Shown here: in pieces, positions 1-13,400 of the stretch
Layout: each line of letters begins with the position of its first letter
Numbering within the stretch: the stretch's first letter is position 1
DNA from: Straminergon stramineum
Taxonomy: Eukaryota > Streptophyta > Bryopsida > Hypnales > Calliergonaceae
DNA length: 64,000 nucleotides
Reading direction: 5' to 3'
Assembly: GCA_963920665.1 (NCBI GenBank)
Contig: OY987263.1
Coordinates: 23,920,547-23,984,546, forward strand
Position numbers and translations under genes: made by a program
The notes under the pieces: generated by a model
Seen by the model: only the letters and a program-made list of their open reading frames with translations
Told to the model about the DNA's origin: nothing
The model's database searches: none

Positions 1-1066
1 GCTTTTTACAAATTTTATCTTCTTATTGAATTATTATATTTAAAGGGACATTTTGTTGAATTGGAAAATATTTTCTTGGTAGTAAATCATATTTGTGTTT
101 TTCAAAAATAAAATATTTGAAAATAATATAATACAACACAAAATGTTAGAGAATTTATACTTTCTATCAAGAATAAAAATGGATTAAAATTTTAAAAATT
201 GCATATATAGGGCATATTTGCATTCATTCGTCGTTCGAAGTTTTGATTGCTTGATTCTCAACAGATTAAATATATGTTTGCCAAAAATGACACATATACT
301 AGAAATATTATTCATCTTTTTTCAGATAAATTTATTAGTAATAAAATAATAATTACAACTTGAAGAAATAGTAGAATTCATTTAGATCATTTTTTATCAT
401 TTTTTTAAGGCAAGTATTGTATTTATACAGTAGATTGACTTCTCTCTGATGAGTTTTATTCTCATATTTTATTCTCAAAAAAATCATGGTGCTAATTAAT
501 ATGGTTTCAAGATTTATTTAATATTTTCAATTTTCAATTCTAAATCCCATATGAAAATTTTATTTAAATTTAAGTTTTGAAATTCTACTTTAGACATTAA
601 TGTGTACCAAATTATTCTATCAATATACATTTTTAATACATGATTATATTTGTCACATGTGGATACAAATCACATAGTGGTTGTATTTACTATTTTAACT
701 ATCTCTTGCCACTATGTAAATATTTTTGAAACAAGATGACATATGTAATTACACCAATACTTATCTATATCATAGATAATTATGATATTTTGGTACCAAT
801 AATTTTTATGTTTAAATACCACTTTTTTAATTCAACGTTCACATAAAATCAACTCTAAGATTGTGTACCAAATATCAATATTAAAACATAACAAATTTAA
901 TTTGGAAATTAAAGCCATCTTATTAATAGTATAAAAAATCAATTATTTAATCTTTTCTCCCTAAAGTTCAAATAGATTTGAAGTCAAAAACTACTTCAAA
1001 CTACTCTTACTCAATTTACAATCGAAACCTTCACCTAAATTTTTTCTTTATTAAATACTATATTAA

Positions 1067-1967
1067 CCCCTAAAGTTCCTTGATTATGTGTTTCACCCGA
1101 AATGCTCCAAAACTGCTATATCTAGTACAAATACCAAATTTTTGAAAAGAAAGATTTTTGAACACATGTAATTGTAGGTGTTTTTAGTAAGTTGGTTTGA
1201 AAAGATGTGAAAAAAATTTCAGAAATTTCTACCATGTAGATTGCAAGATACTAGTGTTTAAATTGACAAAAATTATTTTTTGGGCCCTATGAAAAACCAA
1301 GTAGCTGCACTTTATGAAAAAATGTCCATGTTGTTGGTGCTTCTTTGGGTTCATTCTTCAAGTCAAGTTGGATACATGCTTTAAAATTTTTAGATCATCT
1401 ACATTTGTACAACATATAGGAAAAAATAGTAAGTAGAAAGAAATAGAGAATGATTCAAAATTCAAAATTGTTGATGATTTACTTGAAAAATTGAAAAATT
1501 CCAATCCCAATGGTTGTAATGTTGTAATAATCAATCTACATCTCATGATTCTAATTTTTTCAAAAAATATTGAAAACTAAGTTAAATAAAGGACTTCAAA
1601 GTTTATTTTAGAGTACAGAATCTATACTCCCTACAAACTAAAGCTCTTCATAACTTTTGATTCATTGATCATAATGGAATGGTTCAAATCTTTCTATGAA
1701 CATATAAATCTAGGAAACCAATTTCAATTTTTTGTTTTTGAAAAAAGTGATTTTTTTTATTTGCCTGAACTCCCTCAGTTGAAATAAACAAAACATATCA
1801 TGCAATAACTTTTTAACCATGTAGTCAAAAGTTATAAATTTTTTGGGGCCTTACACATATTCCTCATCCACATGTTTGAAAATTTTAAAGAAAAAAATAA
1901 AAGCTCCATTGTAGTGAGTTGTCCAAAATATCTATGTTGCCAAAAATGCAACTTGGTCCTTTAGGGG
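1067..1967. mobile_element. TTAA-flanked inverted-repeat element A (901 bp, non-autonomous)
   Basis: The left end reads CCCCTAAAG directly after TTAA (1063-1066). The right end is its exact complement, CTTTAGGGG, directly before TTAA (1968-1971). The next bases also match partly (about 12 of 16 overall). No transposase frame is present. TTAA duplications with CCCT-like termini are the hallmark of piggyBac-type elements, so this is best read as a MITE of that kind. The assignment is inference. Confidence 0.55.
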
Positions 1968-2525
1968 TTAATTTGCTCAAGTATATCATTCTAAATTTTT
2001 AAATTGAAAACCCCATCAATTGCAAGATCAATGTGCCTAAACTTCACTAACTAGGTTTTCATAGACCTTCCCCAAAGGTGAAGTTTTTCTCAAACTTTTA
2101 GAAAAAAACAACCAATGTATCCTATATCTTGTGAGCTTTACTAAAAATTCTGAAAAATGTTTTGAAAGTACATTGAAAAAATTTTAACCAAAAAACTTTC
2201 TCATTCATTTTAAAAAAAATTATAAAATGGACGTTGTACTTGATGAAAGAAAACCTACGTCACTAATAACATTGACAAATAATTGAAAATTGAAAATTCC
2301 AACAACGAAATTATTCTAGTAAAGAAGTTATACCCAATATTTTTTGTTTTTATTTGGCAATTTTCGAAATTGTATTAAAAAAATGACTTCCCATATTTTT
2401 CTTCCTTTGTTGCCTACAAAATAGAACTCTTCATAACTTTTGTCTTGTTGATCCAAATAGAATGGTTCAAATGTTTTTGTGAAGGCATCCATCTAATCAA
2501 CCAAATAAAATTAATTATTCTATTT
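1625..2525 (+). repeat. Diverged direct repeat, two ~115-bp copies
   Basis: Positions 1625-1740 and 2410-2525 share the same order of short blocks: CTCTTCATAACTTTTG, then AATGGTTCAAAT, then a related AT-rich tail. They lie in the same orientation about 785 bp apart. The first copy is inside element A and the second outside it, so the second may be part of a decayed relative of A. Confidence 0.45.
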
Positions 2526-4423
2526 TCAAAATAATATTTTAGCTACCCTTGTTGACTTTGAAATATAGAACTTATAACTTTTGCAATTTTTATTGGAATG
2601 ATATTAAATAAAGCTTCACATGTAAAGTATTATATTATAAGCCATCCTAAAAATTTAGAGCAATGAAAGATTCTTAGATGTGAATTGAATAGAGGTTGCC
2701 CTATTTCTCAAAAAGAAAACAATGGTGTCTTTAGTCTTTGGGGGTTTAAACATTTTCAAATCCATATTTGGATGATGAATTGCATGATTCAAAGCAATGT
2801 TTTATCCTAATAACTTCTCATTCATCCAAGTAATATATGATTCTATACATCAAAAGATAACCTTCATTTTGTAACCAATTTGATGAAAGGTCATGAAGGT
2901 GCACTTTTCACAACATTGATTATCACAACATTGATTATCCAATGGATAGTTGAGAGTTTAGACGTTGATTCCTAAAGGCAATTGAATGCATTTGCCCATG
3001 TGGTGTAGATTGATTTAAAGTACAAAGTTGTATTTGAATGAGCAAAAACATTCCAATTGACTTGATTTTTTTGTGAAATCATGAAGTATCAATGAAAGTG
3101 TTGTATAAAATTGTGATTTATTTGGACATTGCTATGGAAAAGATGTTGTATTCACAAATGTCAAAAAATGGTTTAATTTCACATATACTATCATTGTCAA
3201 AGTGCATGTGGACCATGGAAGGAAGTTCCAAATCACTTGCCATTTATTTTAATTGCATAAATATGTCAATCGGGTTTGTAGAAATGCTTTTGCTTTTGTA
3301 TTAAACATGGAGTAAATATATTATAAATTGATTATGTATGATTGGGTTTGAAATTATCATGTTGATTCATACAAGGAGAATGATATGTGCATACAAGCAT
3401 GCATAAGTTGAATTGTTGATAATGACCTTGTTAGGGGTTCTTAGAGGCGATCTTTATTTCTTAATTCTAGAATTCATTTTTTTTGACTTGTACTTCATTC
3501 ATTGAACATAGCATTTATTCCTTGTAGGACATGAGAATAGCAAGTGAATATTGGGATGAAAGCAGTTAATTAGCATGTAAAAATGTACTATGATTACATG
3601 CTATATAGGTACGGTCATCCTTTCGAAGCAATGCAACCAAGACTTGTATATGTGATCATATCTTGATATTTGAATGCACTTCTACTTAATCTCACATGCT
3701 TCAATGAATTGTTCTACATTTGACTTAGAATACAAATAGAAGTCCATATAATGGGCTACAAAATACATTTTGTAGTCATGGTCTCCTTAACATTAGACAA
3801 TTTATATGGATCCATGGCACAACTTGAATCATGCCGATATCCAATATAAGCAATTCCCAAGTCAAACACGGATTTCCACACATTTGAAGGATTCCATTGA
3901 TTCTCCATTGCCTTTGGATCAATCCATTTGTTTTCTCAACCTAATTTTGAAATTTCTTTTTCAAATATTTCAGTTTCTATTTCAAACGAAAAAAAATTGA
4001 TGTTGAAGTTGCCAAATAAAGAGGTCTTAATTGAGGTGCCGTGATACCAGTAAGAGCACTTCACTCGACTGTATAACTTAACTGTACTTTCCAGTCCCGG
4101 TAATGAGACTGGCTGGGTGACGGTTGAGGACGTGGTTTAGGATGTGGATGGGGACGAAGGGCTCTTGCTTGGCAATGGCTATGGCGGGCCTCCTCGGGCT
4201 GCCTCTCTCAATGTGCAGTGTTGGGGAGAGGTTTGCATGATGGTTGCGACCGCGTGAAACCGCAGATTGGCAGCAGTTGCGAGCGAGCAGTTCGATTTTA
4301 GGGTTAACTTAGTTGCTGCTCGCGTCGTAGAGCACTTGGAGCTCGCATGCCCGTGGTGGAGACATTTGGTAGTTCAGGGTTATGAGAGTTGTCGCTTGAT
4401 TGAGCGCACGCAGGGTTGCAGCC

Positions 4424-7400
4424 ATGGCGGAGGCTGGGGGCGCCTTCGTGACGCGTGCGTTCGAGCGCATGCTCAAGGATTCCGGGGGCCGCAAGTATGG
4501 CAGCTTGCAAACTGCTCTCAAGGCGTACTTAGGTGAGGTTTTTCCCGGCGATCCAAGTGTTTTATCTTTTTGTTTGTTTGTGTCTATGAGGTTGGGCGCT
4601 ACAGAGTTGGACGGAGACTGGTTTGGTTGGAATTGAGGGTGGAGGATCTCCAGCTGAGCTTCTGAAGTTGCGGATCTGGTAGGAACTGATCTGCATTGCA
4701 CTAGGGCGGGGTGTCGGGATTCCCGCCGTGCTTTGATGAATCCGGTGATCAGGCGGGAGTGGAAATGTCTTAGTTTTGTTTCGCAATGCTCATCATGGCC
4801 TCTCGCCTTTCCGATCCGTTGACTGGTGGACTCTCCAATCAATCACAAACCAGGAGGGGATAGCTGTATCGTAATGGGAATGAGTGGATGTTTGAGAATA
4901 TTTCTAAGGGATGTGATATGCGTCGCGCTCAATTATTGGAAAGAAGAGACATCACAAGCTATGGTCATTTTAATTTTCAAGAAGTGAAAAGTATCGAAAG
5001 CCTTGGACAGCTTGCGAGGATTAGAGGTTGTAGTCTGACGCAGGTGACCGCAAGCAGTTTTGAGCCTCAGAGTCTTGTTTCTCCAATTGGTCTCTAAATT
5101 CGGATTTTCTTGTATAATGGCAGAAAGGAGACCCGTATCGCCACCGCCTGAGCACCACGAAGAGCCAGTTTTCCGAGATGAAATGTTTGTTTCTTTGATC
5201 TTCAATTTTAAGTTCCTTCTTGTTTTAACTTCCTCACTCCTTTTTATCCAGTTAAAGCTCACAGAGCAGCAGGTCAAAGTACATGGGAAATTTGAGAAGG
5301 TTCAGGTGCAAATTTTTAGCAGATTGTTATTGGCTTTGATTGATACTGCCGAGCATCTCATGTGAGTAGGTTTCATGAGAAGGGCACTGGCAAGAGAAGG
5401 CACTTTCCAATGGCATCGATTGTCTCTCTGCTACAGCTCTGTGGTGCACTGTATCTTCTGTATGATTTAAATGATTGCGTAAAGATTTGTCTGTCAATTT
5501 TACAGCGTCGTGAAGATTATCTTCAATATTTTGAATAAACCCTAGTTCGAAGCAATCTGTGGAAATGGTGTCCTGGACAATACATTAATGACCATCAGTC
5601 AGGGCAGAGCCATTGCAGTCATGTTATTCTCATTTAATATCGACGGAGAAATATTATTGCGGTTCACCTGCTGATATGTAAGTTCTGGAACCAGATCCGT
5701 AGTCCGAGATTCTGAATCAGAGGGCGATCCATCGAGTCCTACAGAAGCAGAAGCAGATGCTGACGTTAAGTCTGTGGATGCAAGCCCAATGACATCCCCA
5801 GCTAAGCCAAGCGCAGGTCAGGCAGCTGCTGCAACTTTGGCCGAGGCTGGACATACTCTTGAAGGCTCAGAAGCTGATCTGGTGATCCTGCCCTTGCGGC
5901 TGGCTTTTGAGACGAAGCAGTCTAAGCTAGTAGAACCTGCCCTGGACTGTCTACATGTAAGATTATTCTGCCAGTACAAACGCTTGCTACCATATACTCG
6001 TCTGTGTACCGTGGATCCTGCAACTGAGATTATCAATTGTTTTCTGGTGACGATTTTGTCGTCTGAGTTGGGGAGTCATGTTGTATCATAGAATGCTTTA
6101 TCGGCGTGCTAAAATGAATGGACAAATGGCTAAAAGACAAAGAGTTGCACTTCTCTACAGGTTTACACTATTGTTTGGACCTTACGTCTAGTATATGGGC
6201 ACACGATTTGACTCCGTTGTTGACTGTATTGTAGCAGCGCTAGTTTCCTGATCTAGTTCTTTTACATTGTAATTAGTGGGAGCCGTTTAGTGATGTCAAA
6301 TGCAGTCCAGGAAATCTTCTGAACAGGACTGCTTCTGGTGAGCGATTCAGTGTCTTTTCTAGGGTTTCGTCAGTTTTTTGATGTCATTGTTGCAAGTCTT
6401 GCATTGGAACCTGGTCACTGGTGATGGACACCTTCGCTTATTTTCTCTCGTCACTTTATGACTCTCAAGTATGGTCTGTGTAGACGTAAGATATCGCAAA
6501 GATTGATTTTTTCTTAATTGAAAGAGTGTTTGTCGTATTATTATAGTCATTTGATATGCCTTTCATCTTTGTTGGTTAGGCTACTAAGAACATTTTGTTT
6601 ACGGAGAGCCAAACATGTTGCTGCATGCTCTTTTTGCCTTGTACCGTAGCCAAACCAATTTCATGGGTTTTCAGCTTGTGCTTTATCTTAGAGGAAGGTT
6701 CAGTGGAAACTGACCAACCCGTGGGCACGAATATGTAGAAACTTATATCATATGGGCATCTAGAAGGAGAAGCCGGTGTTGATGGAGGAAGAAATGCAAA
6801 GGTGGCAACTGAAATTTTTAACATGGTCTGTGCATCTGCGGACACAACCGCACCTGATAGGTAAGATTTGTCTCCACTTCTTGATTGTTGATGTGTGAGG
6901 CTGCCTAGTCACACGATACACTATGTATGTTGTGTGTCTTGGAAACTGTAGGATGTTCTGATTTTGTTTAATTAAGTCTTTGAGATTGCGTGGAAGTACG
7001 TCACTTCGTGCATTTAATCCTGAATGTCTCCTGGACTTGTAGGAATTTCCAATTTGGGGCTATAGACCCCTTAAGCGTTTGTCAATGATATCTTAATAAT
7101 ATTTATGTGCCCAATACAGATATAAGAAAACTTAGATTGGGTATTATGAATAAGTGAGTCTCTCTGAGGACATTTACTTTTTGTTAACTGGTGGATTTTA
7201 AACTGGTGCAGTTTGGTTCTCCAAGTCATTAAGGTGCTCTTGACAGCCGTTGCTTCACCTTCTTTTCAAGGTACCTTAGCAGTGACCCTCGTTCGTCATG
7301 AATTATAATTAAGAGCAGAAATTTGAGAATATGCAACATCTCTCAGCCTTTAAGATGAACTTTTGAAAAATCAGAACTATGACCTCGGAGCAACAAACAA

Positions 7401-10400
7401 AGCGCATTGCCATGATATTTCCAACACTTATTTTCACTGCTTTCTGCAACTAGTCATGAAATTCTTCAATTTATTAGGTAAACTTGATGAAATGCTTTCA
7501 TCCAAATAAATGAATAATTCGTCTCTAAGGTGCTGAACTCGCCTCACTCCGACGGGACTTGTTCGCTTGTCTTTCTCCTCTCGAGCTGAAGTATTCGTTT
7601 GGTGTTTCATTTATTTTCCTGAATTTCTTTTTGATCTTGTAATCGACGTCCTATGTTGCTTGATGCTCATATTCATGCTAACTGAACTGTACTTGTTCTG
7701 AAATGGCAGTGCATGGAGAATGCCTGTTGACTGCTGTTCGAACTTGCTACAATATTGTTTTAAGCAGGTTGGTTACTAGAAATGCTTAGTATATAGTGGA
7801 GCTCACTCCACTCAGATTTGTCTGCTAACGAGTGGCTCATAGATCCTAAAATTGATGCCCAGGTTGCAGAATATGGGAAGCATAGACGGTTATGTATACA
7901 ATTTAGTTGGATATTTGTGTGATTATGTGGGTCTAATGATGGTTTCGATGAAAATTGTTTGCAGTAAGAATCCTGTGAATCAGGCAACGGCAAAGGCAAC
8001 TCTGACACAAATGATCAATATTGTACTGAGGCGAATGGAGTCGGATGCAGAGGTAATTGGTGGCACTTGTCTAAATGTCTGTCAGTCAAGACTTAGGTCA
8101 AATTTTAGACTCTAGGTGAATGTTTCCTGAGATTTCCTGACATTAGCACTTCAACATTAGCAATTTTGTGATGTTGAAGGTTTGCTTTGATTCTGCTTTA
8201 TTAGTGTATTCCCAGTGATGCTAGTTGCATGTCCCCATATTAAAGATTTTATCCCCCTATCCCCCTTATTTTTTTTTTGTTATCGAGTTGGACTTTCTGC
8301 AGGCTGGTAACAATGGGCATGCGCAATCATCTGATGAGGCATATGCAAGTAGTTCAAGCGGTCAAGGTCAATTTCCGTCATCGAATGGAAATGGTGCTCA
8401 TGAAGATGGGCAGAGTACAGCAGGACCGCAGAAAACTCCAGATATGTACAGCAGACTACAGACAATTGTCATAGACCCGGAGACAGGGGAAGCAAGGAAT
8501 GCCGCTACCGGGGAGACCATGGAAATGCCTCTTCAATCGCCTCGAACCACTCCAAGTACCCCTCCACCAGTCCCAATTACAGAGTTCCAACATCTGGCTA
8601 GTGAATCGGATCTGAAGGTTTGTAAACAACGCTGATACACGTGAAATAGTTGGTTATAATACTGTATGATTTCCTCAGGCAATTTATCTTGGAATTATCA
8701 ATATCATGTATCAATATTATCTTTGATGAAAGGGTGTGCTATGTACATGCATTTTTGGATGAAAAGACAATGAGCATGTTGCATTTCTAGAGTGCTTCTA
8801 CAGCATACGGTGCCCGGTTGCTATTACCGTATTTTATTATTTTTCAATTCTTGAAGTATGCCCGAGAGTATGCCTCATTGCAGGTGTCTCTTGCTGTGAC
8901 TTTGCAGGGTATTGAAGCTGCTTTAGACAAAGCTGTAACGCCCGAGGGAGCGATAAAGAACCATGAGTACGTACTCTACGATTTTCTCGTCAGAAGCGAA
9001 AAGGACGTAGAGCACTGTGCACAAGACTACGATTATTTAGTGCTGTTCTGTATTTAGTTAGTTTGTTTAATTACTATTTCTTCAGTAAGATTATTTTAAT
9101 GATTGGTTGATTTTGTGTGCATGTTCTGGGCTGTAACAGTGGGAGAGACCTAGATCTTTTAACTTTGGGCCAGAAAGATGCTCTTCTTGTTCTCCGTACC
9201 ATCTGCAAAGTAAGCCCATCCTTCCGTTATCTTCTCCTCCCTAATTTACATAGTTTGGTGCAGTCGTAGTTGTGTCTATATTTGTCTAACTGTGCTGGAT
9301 GATCAATATGCAGATGGCCATGAAGGATGGAAGTGATGATCTTCTCAGTAGGACCAAGTTACTTTCACTGGAATTGCTTCAGGTCTGCTTCCTACTAAAA
9401 TTCAAATAATTTAAGTTCCAAAGGCGGGCAAGCTTTGACGCAGATATCATCAATGTTCCATTATCCATTTGAAAATACTTAGGATGATACATTCATGCAG
9501 TGTTTCATAATCTGTGGCTTGTTATCGATACTTGCTATATTATATTTAATGACCTTGAGTCACATATTTCCTCCCCCTTTACGACTATCTGTGAGAAGGT
9601 CTTTTCCAGCTTTGGTGGTATCATTTGGATTTTTCGTTACCATATTCTGAAACCAACCCTCGTTCACTCTGCAGGGATGTCTGGAAAGTGTAAATCATGC
9701 TTTCACTGCAAACTTTCCATTTATGGATCTTGTGAAAGCCTACCTATGCTATGCATTGTTGAGGTCTTGCGTTTCTCCAAATGCAGCAGTTTTTCAGGTT
9801 GGTATTTGAGTTATTGTCTTTCATAGACATTTAGTCATTGGTATGAATTTAGTGATACTTAGAGTGTGTTTGCATCGACCGCTTTTGCATAGATCCCTCC
9901 TTCGATAGATTGGCTTAAGTTTCGATTGCTTATTTGCTAGCAGTACTCAGAGACACAAGCTGGAGATGAAGCAAGGCCGTGGAATCTGGCATCATCTTGG
10001 CTGCTGATGTTGATGTACCAGGGTCTTGCACTAAAGATCTCTTGGATGAATTTAAACCTTGCTTAATCAGAACAGTTTTGTGCCTGTGGAAGCTTCAGAA
10101 TCGTTGATTTTGTGTTTTATCTACTGGCAGCTCGCAGTGAATATCTTTCTGATAATGTTGCAACGATTCAGGGAGAGTCTCAAGGTGAGTACTGGTACAC
10201 ACTCTTTGTAGTCATCTGTTGAGTTTAAGTTTAACGAACTATGGAATAGCATTCACTATCTTACTGGCAATTTGTTCTTTCTTTTCATTTATAAACCATG
10301 GACACTTCTGCATTCTCACATCTTGGCAGTTAAGTCATTTTGATGAGTTCTTTGAACCATTTATGCTTGTTTGGTATGAAAGTCCATCGCAATTTTTACA

Positions 10401-13400
10401 TCATCCAACTTTCGCTTTGTGCTTGTCCTTATGAGACACTTTCAAATTTCGTAAGCTACTATGTTCTATTGTTTTGGCTGATGATTTCTACTTTTTGCGC
10501 AGGTGGAGTTGGGAATTTTCTTCAATTTGATTGTCTTACGGTCCTTAGAGACCGAATGCCCTCTTCATCAGCGCACAGCAGTCCTGAAGTATAATCCTAT
10601 CTCATCAGTCAGCTAGTTTGGAGAATTATTTTTGTGCACATATACTGAACTTGGCAGTTCTCTCATTCAGCCGTTTACATGATTTCTGTCTCGCTTTGTG
10701 TTCAATAGTTTGATAATCTTGTGCCTCTTCAGATCTTATATATTGTGGACAATGTTCGAGTTGCTTATATTCTTATTGTACAAGCTGCTCATATTTGCGT
10801 TGCATTGCAGGATGCTTGAAAAAGCTTGCAATGATCCTCAGATGCTTGCAGATATTTTTGTAAACTACGATTGTGATTTGGATGCCACAAACCTATTTGA
10901 ACGCATGGTATGCACTGCTCAAGTGCTCGTTTGTTGGATGTAGAAAACTCAGTGTTCAGGGGAGCAAAATGTGTTGTTATCTTGACGGTCCATTTTTCAC
11001 AGTTTCCCGTCTTGACGAATAGAGATCTTACCATAGGTCTGACTATCTTTCTTATTTATTTTCTCTACGCCTGTGAAGGTTAATTCTTTATCGCGACTTG
11101 CCCAAGGATCACCAAACGGGGACCCTTACGCTGCTAATGCCTCACAAAACATTGCGCTCAAGTCCTCAGCCCTTCAAGTAAGTCATGCATGTGTGGAGGT
11201 CATGTGTAGGTGTATTTTCTTTCTTTTCCATTCAATGTGGCTTTTATTCATGCACGGGTTTTTTCGTTTCCATAGCACCAAATGTGCTGTTCATTGTTTA
11301 CTTGATGTCTTATGTTCAGCACTTTTCTCTGTTGCTTGCAGTGTCTGGTAGGTGTTCTAAGGTCCCTCGGAATATGGACCTCGAAGCAGAGAGGAAATGG
11401 GCCTGTATTTCCTGACCTTTCATTACCTGAGCTTGAGGTTCTCGCTGGTGGGGCGAATGCTGATGTTACTGATTTGGAAGTCAAGGATGATACCAAGCCT
11501 GTAACCCAGGCAGATGAGTTTGAGAAAGCAAAAGCGTTGAAGGTCACAATGGAGAGTGCCATTGCTAAGGTACTTCCCCTCGTGGGTGTCACAAGACGTT
11601 GACTTGTATTACCAGATACGAAGTCAGTATTTGTTAGATCGCATCTTATGAGATCGCTCCTACTGTTGAGAACAAAAATTAGTTGCTGGTCTATTCAGTG
11701 CAAAAATGTTGAGCCGGTCTGCGAGATGGGCAGTCATAGGGTTAGGAACATGAGGTTTTGCTTAGTTGTCTTCATAGCCGCATTTTTGTTTAATTGTATG
11801 CAGCTAGCTTGTTGACTGCCATTTCTCCTTCTAACAAGTTGATTGCTTGTGAACAGTTTAATCTGAAGCCCTCGAATGGAATTAAGTTTCTATTTGAGCA
11901 CAACCTGGTTGCCAAGGATCCAAAAGCAATTGCTCAGTTCCTGAGAGATTCGCCAGGCTTGGACAAGGTACTTTGTTTTTCAGGCAATGTCATCTCATCG
12001 AGATTTATGCACCTGAAATGTTCATTCTGTTTCCATTGATTTTAACCTCGTTGATTTTAGGGTCCGTACTGAGGACAATATGGGATGGCCATAGTCCTGT
12101 TTTATTTATTTAATGCTAGGTTTAAATTTACATTTTCTGTTAATACTTCAGCAAGATGGTGAGGTTTTACTCCGGTGGAAACATTTTTTGGATTTTTCCT
12201 GACTTTTATTCTGCAAGGCGGAAGGTTTGAATCCTGCTGGGTTTGTTTTTTTAACCCATATTTTAGTATGAATGAATCTTACTATTTGCTTTGGCTACTG
12301 CAGAAAATGATTGGGGACTACTTGGGTGAGCATGAGGACTTCGGATTGGCAGTAATGCATGCATATGTCGATGCTCTCAATTTTAGTGGCATGAAGTTCG
12401 ATAAGGCCATTCGGATATTCCTCAATGGGTTTCGTCTTCCTGGCGAAGCACAGAAGATCGATCGTATCATGGAAAAGTTTGCTGAGAGGTAATCAGACAA
12501 TCTAGCTGCCTGGTCATGATTTGTAATTTATGACATAACCTGTCCACATTCGACCCTTTGACCTGTGATAGGGTACTCTTGTTTCTACTATGATTGACTC
12601 ATATTTCTACCATTACATACAGATATTGCCGAGATAATCCAAATCTCTTCAAGAATGCAGATACTGCTTATATTCTGGCATACGCTGTCATCATGCTGAA
12701 TACTGATGCCCATAATCCCATGGTTACTAAGAAGATGACCAAGTCTGATTTTGTGCGCATGAATTCCTCAAGCGACCTCGAGGAACATGCTGCTCAGGTA
12801 TGGCTCCTCCAATCAATGGAGAACAAATTTTTCACAAATGTTTATCCTGAATAAGGGTTAAGTGTGCATTTGAAATCTACGAGATCTGGTTAATGTCTGG
12901 CATGTTTATACGATATCTTGTCCAATTAAGACTACATATTTTTTTCCTATATTTTCTGTTTATGGCATGGACATATGTCTATTCCTTTTTCTTTGCTCGA
13001 CAAGCAGTATCTATTGTGACAACATTTCTTCCTCGCAACTGAACTATTTTATTTGCTCGTATTCAGGAACTTTTGGAAGAAATATACGACTCTATTGTTC
13101 GAGACGAAATAAAACTGAAGGATGATGACTCTAAGAGGGAAAGATCAGAAGAAAGAAGTTCGCTCATCAGTGTACTGAATCTTGGTGGATTTCGGGGAAA
13201 CGGTGCGGCTGATACAAAGAAAGAAAGTGATGAGATAATTGAGCTGACGCAGTCAATTTTCAAGAAAGCTGGGTTTAAGAAAGGAGTTTTTCACAAAGCA
13301 GAACATGAAGATTTGGCTCGTCCAATGCTTGAAGCCGTTGGATGGCCTTTGCTAGCAGCATTCTCTGTGACTATGGAGGACAGCGATAACAAACCTCGAG

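Larger units (their letters stand above)
1..4423. other. AT-rich intergenic region upstream of BIG5
   Basis: I see no coding exon here. The only open frames are short, AT-driven and unlike any family I know. The stretch contains a TTAA-flanked element at 1067-1967 and a diverged direct duplication (1625-1740 and 2410-2525). From about 4030 the composition becomes more G+C-rich, which probably marks the promoter and 5' leader of the BIG5-like gene whose ATG is at 4424. Confidence 0.6.

Noticed and set aside
4309..4842. 177-codon antisense frame over the BIG5 start
   Set aside because: Overlaps exon 1 and its intron, with no domain and no conserved motif. The sense ATG at 4424 begins a recognisable BIG5 N-terminus.
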